Source of the DNA: Candidatus Falkowbacteria bacterium CG10_big_fil_rev_8_21_14_0_10_43_10
GTDB lineage: Bacteria; Patescibacteriota; Patescibacteriia; Patescibacteriales; XYC2-FULL-47-12
Length of the DNA stretch: 5,141 bases
NCBI GenBank assembly: GCA_002773655.1
Contig: PFAR01000051.1
Location: 1 to 5,141, forward strand
Direction: 5' to 3'
Shown here: piece after piece, positions 4,243 through 5,141 of the stretch
Position numbering within the stretch: the stretch's first letter is position 1
How the letters are laid out: each line of letters begins with the position of its first letter
Made by a program: the position numbers and the translations under genes
Notes under the pieces: generated by a model
Databases searched by the model: none
What the model was told of the DNA's origin: nothing
What the model saw: the letters and a program-made list of their open reading frames with translations, nothing else

Positions 4243-4554
4243 TTAAGGAAACGGCTGCATATTTAAAACGCCTTTTACCTCTGCCTCGGAAATTATCTTC
4301 TTATTCTTCAGCAGATCAACTAAAGTGCAGAGCTTTGAATCCTCTTTGCGCATTAAAACCACTAAATCTCCCTTCAAATCAGAAAGCTTATCATCAAGGT
4401 AGTCCTTTGTTACCATTGTAGCTTCTACTTTAGTAATTTTCTGTTCTAATCCTCCGACCTTCTGTTCTAATCCTTGAAAACGCTTTTCTGTATTGGTGGC
4501 AAAAGTATTAATCGCTTCTAATATCTCGTTGTTTGTTGCTTCTTGCCCGCTCAT
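4243..4554 (-). CDS. Small coiled-coil protein of unknown function
   Basis: A 103-residue acidic/basic protein with no signal peptide or membrane helix. After an N-terminal helix (MSGQEATNNEILEAINTFA) comes a heptad-like coiled coil at about 21-60, including a tandem GLEQKV-GGLEQKI pair. That pair is encoded by a DNA repeat of TTCTGTTCTAATCC at 4439-4452 and 4460-4473. The C-terminal part (LMRKEDSKLCTLVDLLKNKKIISEAEVKGVL) looks like a short helical domain. The start is placed at ATG 4552-4554 because the longer frame, starting at 4614, runs through the promoter (4582-4610) and would have to begin upstream of it. No family is recognised; proteins of this general shape are common hypothetical products in small-genome bacteria. 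Stop TAA at 4243-4245; no clear terminator follows, so read-through into tsaB is possible. Confidence 0.7.
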   Translation of the reverse strand: MSGQEATNNEILEAINTFATNTEKRFQGLEQKVGGLEQKITKVEATMVTKDYLDDKLSDLKGDLVVLMRKEDSKLCTLVDLLKNKKIISEAEVKGVLNMQPFP

Positions 4555-4581
4555 AATACTTAAATAATTCTTATTATTTTT

Positions 4582-4610
4582 ATAATAGCAAATATTATAT
4601 ATAGGGTCAA
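4582..4610 (-). promoter_or_regulatory. Promoter of the coiled-coil gene
   Basis: On the minus strand TTGACC (4605-4610), a 17-bp spacer and TATTAT (4582-4587) match the boxes and spacing of the mra promoter exactly. Transcription would start near 4575, giving a leader of about 20 nt before the ATG at 4554. This argues against the longer reading frame starting at 4614. Confidence 0.75.
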
Positions 4611-4629
4611 ACATTTTTTTACCCTTCGC

Positions 4630-4656
4630 TTTACATATTTTAGCAAAAGGTATAAT
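4630..4656 (+). promoter_or_regulatory. Putative promoter of the lipoprotein gene
   Basis: A perfect -10 box TATAAT (4651-4656) is preceded by TTTACA (4630-4635) with a 15-bp spacer, shorter than ideal. A start near 4663 would leave about 45 nt before the ATG at 4709. It is divergent from the promoter at 4582-4610. Confidence 0.55.
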
Positions 4657-4708
4657 ATGCCGGCATTGGTTGAAAAAAATACAATTTGAGGGAAAAGGTT
4701 CAAAAACA

Positions 4709-4975
4709 ATGAAAAAATCGTTCTTTTTGTGCCTGTCCGCGGCTATTATTATGTCGCTGTTTTCCGGTTGTGCGGTGGTGGAAGTTCATAATCCGCCGCC
4801 TGTCTGCCCCGATAGGGAATACAATCAATCTTGGTTCAGGCAGGTTTACTACGATCTGGGCGATTCTAATGCCGATATAAGAAAACTTAAGGCTAAGAAT
4901 CGCCAGCTGGAGAGCGTTATTCTTGAAATGAAGCTGCAACTTGAACAGTTGCAGAAACAGCAAAAATCGCAATAA
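4709..4975 (+). CDS. Small putative lipoprotein with C-terminal coiled coil
   Basis: An 88-residue product. The N-terminus MKKSFFLCLSAAIIMSLFSGC is a classic type II signal peptide: a basic n-region, a hydrophobic core and a lipobox LFSGC ending at Cys21 (phenylalanine at -3 is less usual than leucine). The mature part has a short proline-rich linker (HNPPPVCPDREYN), then a helix-forming coiled coil from about residue 45 to the end (DIRKLKAKNRQLESVILEMK and a Gln/Lys-rich tail). A membrane-anchored, coiled-coil surface or periplasmic role is inferred; no family is recognised. The ATG at 4709 was chosen over an in-frame TTG at 4670 because it starts the signal peptide, and an AAAAGG ribosome-site-like sequence (4693-4698) precedes it. 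It has its own promoter and terminator, so it is monocistronic. Confidence 0.8.
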   Translation: MKKSFFLCLSAAIIMSLFSGCAVVEVHNPPPVCPDREYNQSWFRQVYYDLGDSNADIRKLKAKNRQLESVILEMKLQLEQLQKQQKSQ

Positions 4976-4999
4976 CATTTACGTTTTTTCATAAACTCT

Positions 5000-5030
5000 A
5001 CTCTCTAGTAACTGTCTGGAGAGTTTTTTT
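5000..5030 (+). terminator. Intrinsic terminator of the lipoprotein gene
   Basis: ACTCTCTAG (5000-5008) pairs with CTGGAGAGT (5016-5024), 9 pairs with one G-U, closing a 7-nt loop and followed directly by a run of T to 5030. It lies 25 bp after the stop codon. Confidence 0.88.
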
Positions 5031-5061
5031 ATTGCTAAAATTAAACAAAATTACCTTTAAA

Positions 5062-5115
5062 CATTGACGGAATGAATAACCCCACCGCAAGCGGATGGGG
5101 TTTCCATCGCGCCAA
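5062..5115. repeat. Palindromic repeat near the right edge
   Basis: AACCCCA (5078-5084) pairs with TGGGGTT (5096-5102), and CCGC (5085-5088) with GCGG (5091-5094), with one bulged A at 5095. Outer CATTG (5062-5066) and CAATG (5111-5115) extend it. There is no long U-run on either side. It is another GC-rich hairpin in AT-rich DNA, probably a dispersed repeat. No gene start is visible between it and position 5141. Confidence 0.6.
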
Positions 5116-5141
5116 TGAAAGGTTAACTATATTAAAAAAGT

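Noticed and set aside
4555..4614. N-terminal extension of the coiled-coil protein to an ATG at 4614
   Set aside because: The extension overlaps a near-consensus promoter and has a composition unlike the rest of the protein.
5064..5069. TTGACG as a -35 box near the right edge
   Set aside because: The region 17 bp downstream is the GC-rich palindrome, with no -10-like sequence.

Overview
The window looks like a chromosomal segment of an ultra-small, AT-rich bacterium of the Candidate Phyla Radiation, most likely a Parcubacteria-type lineage. The inference rests on short, slightly eroded versions of universal genes, almost no Shine-Dalgarno sequences, and many short palindromic repeats that sit in intergenic gaps and even inside essential reading frames. 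No taxonomic search was possible.

Layout. Positions 1-3446 hold the start of a division and cell-wall (dcw/mra) operon read on the minus strand. From its promoter (3418-3446) the order is: MraZ operator-like repeats (3383-3408), a leader of about 540 nt that folds into a chain of hairpins (2881-3353), mraZ (2439-2867), a candidate 40-residue one-span membrane protein (2187-2309) between two terminal-inverted-repeat elements, rsmH/mraW (1083-2063), an ftsL-like gene (609-995), and the N-terminal part of a class B penicillin-binding protein, FtsI/PBP2 type, which runs off the left edge (1-519). Upstream, separated by an intrinsic terminator (3474-3503), lies a short tsaB gene (3634-4128, minus). 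Then come a small coiled-coil protein (4243-4554, minus) with its own promoter and, divergently, a small coiled-coil lipoprotein (4709-4975, plus) with a promoter and a good terminator. The right edge carries one more palindromic repeat.

How it fits together. MraZ is the transcriptional regulator of its own operon; RsmH methylates 16S rRNA C1402; FtsL and FtsI belong to the septal peptidoglycan machinery. The repeats downstream of the promoter suggest MraZ autoregulation. TsaB belongs to tRNA t6A synthesis and appears to be a separate transcription unit.

The most interesting object is the long GC-richer structured RNA between the mra promoter and mraZ. Its helices use G-U pairs in a way that favours transcription of the minus strand. 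It carries no terminator before mraZ and matches no RNA family that I can name with confidence. Several short tmRNA-like motifs occur in tmRNA order, but the T-arm and CCA end are missing. It is either a very diverged known RNA or an undescribed leader or ncRNA.
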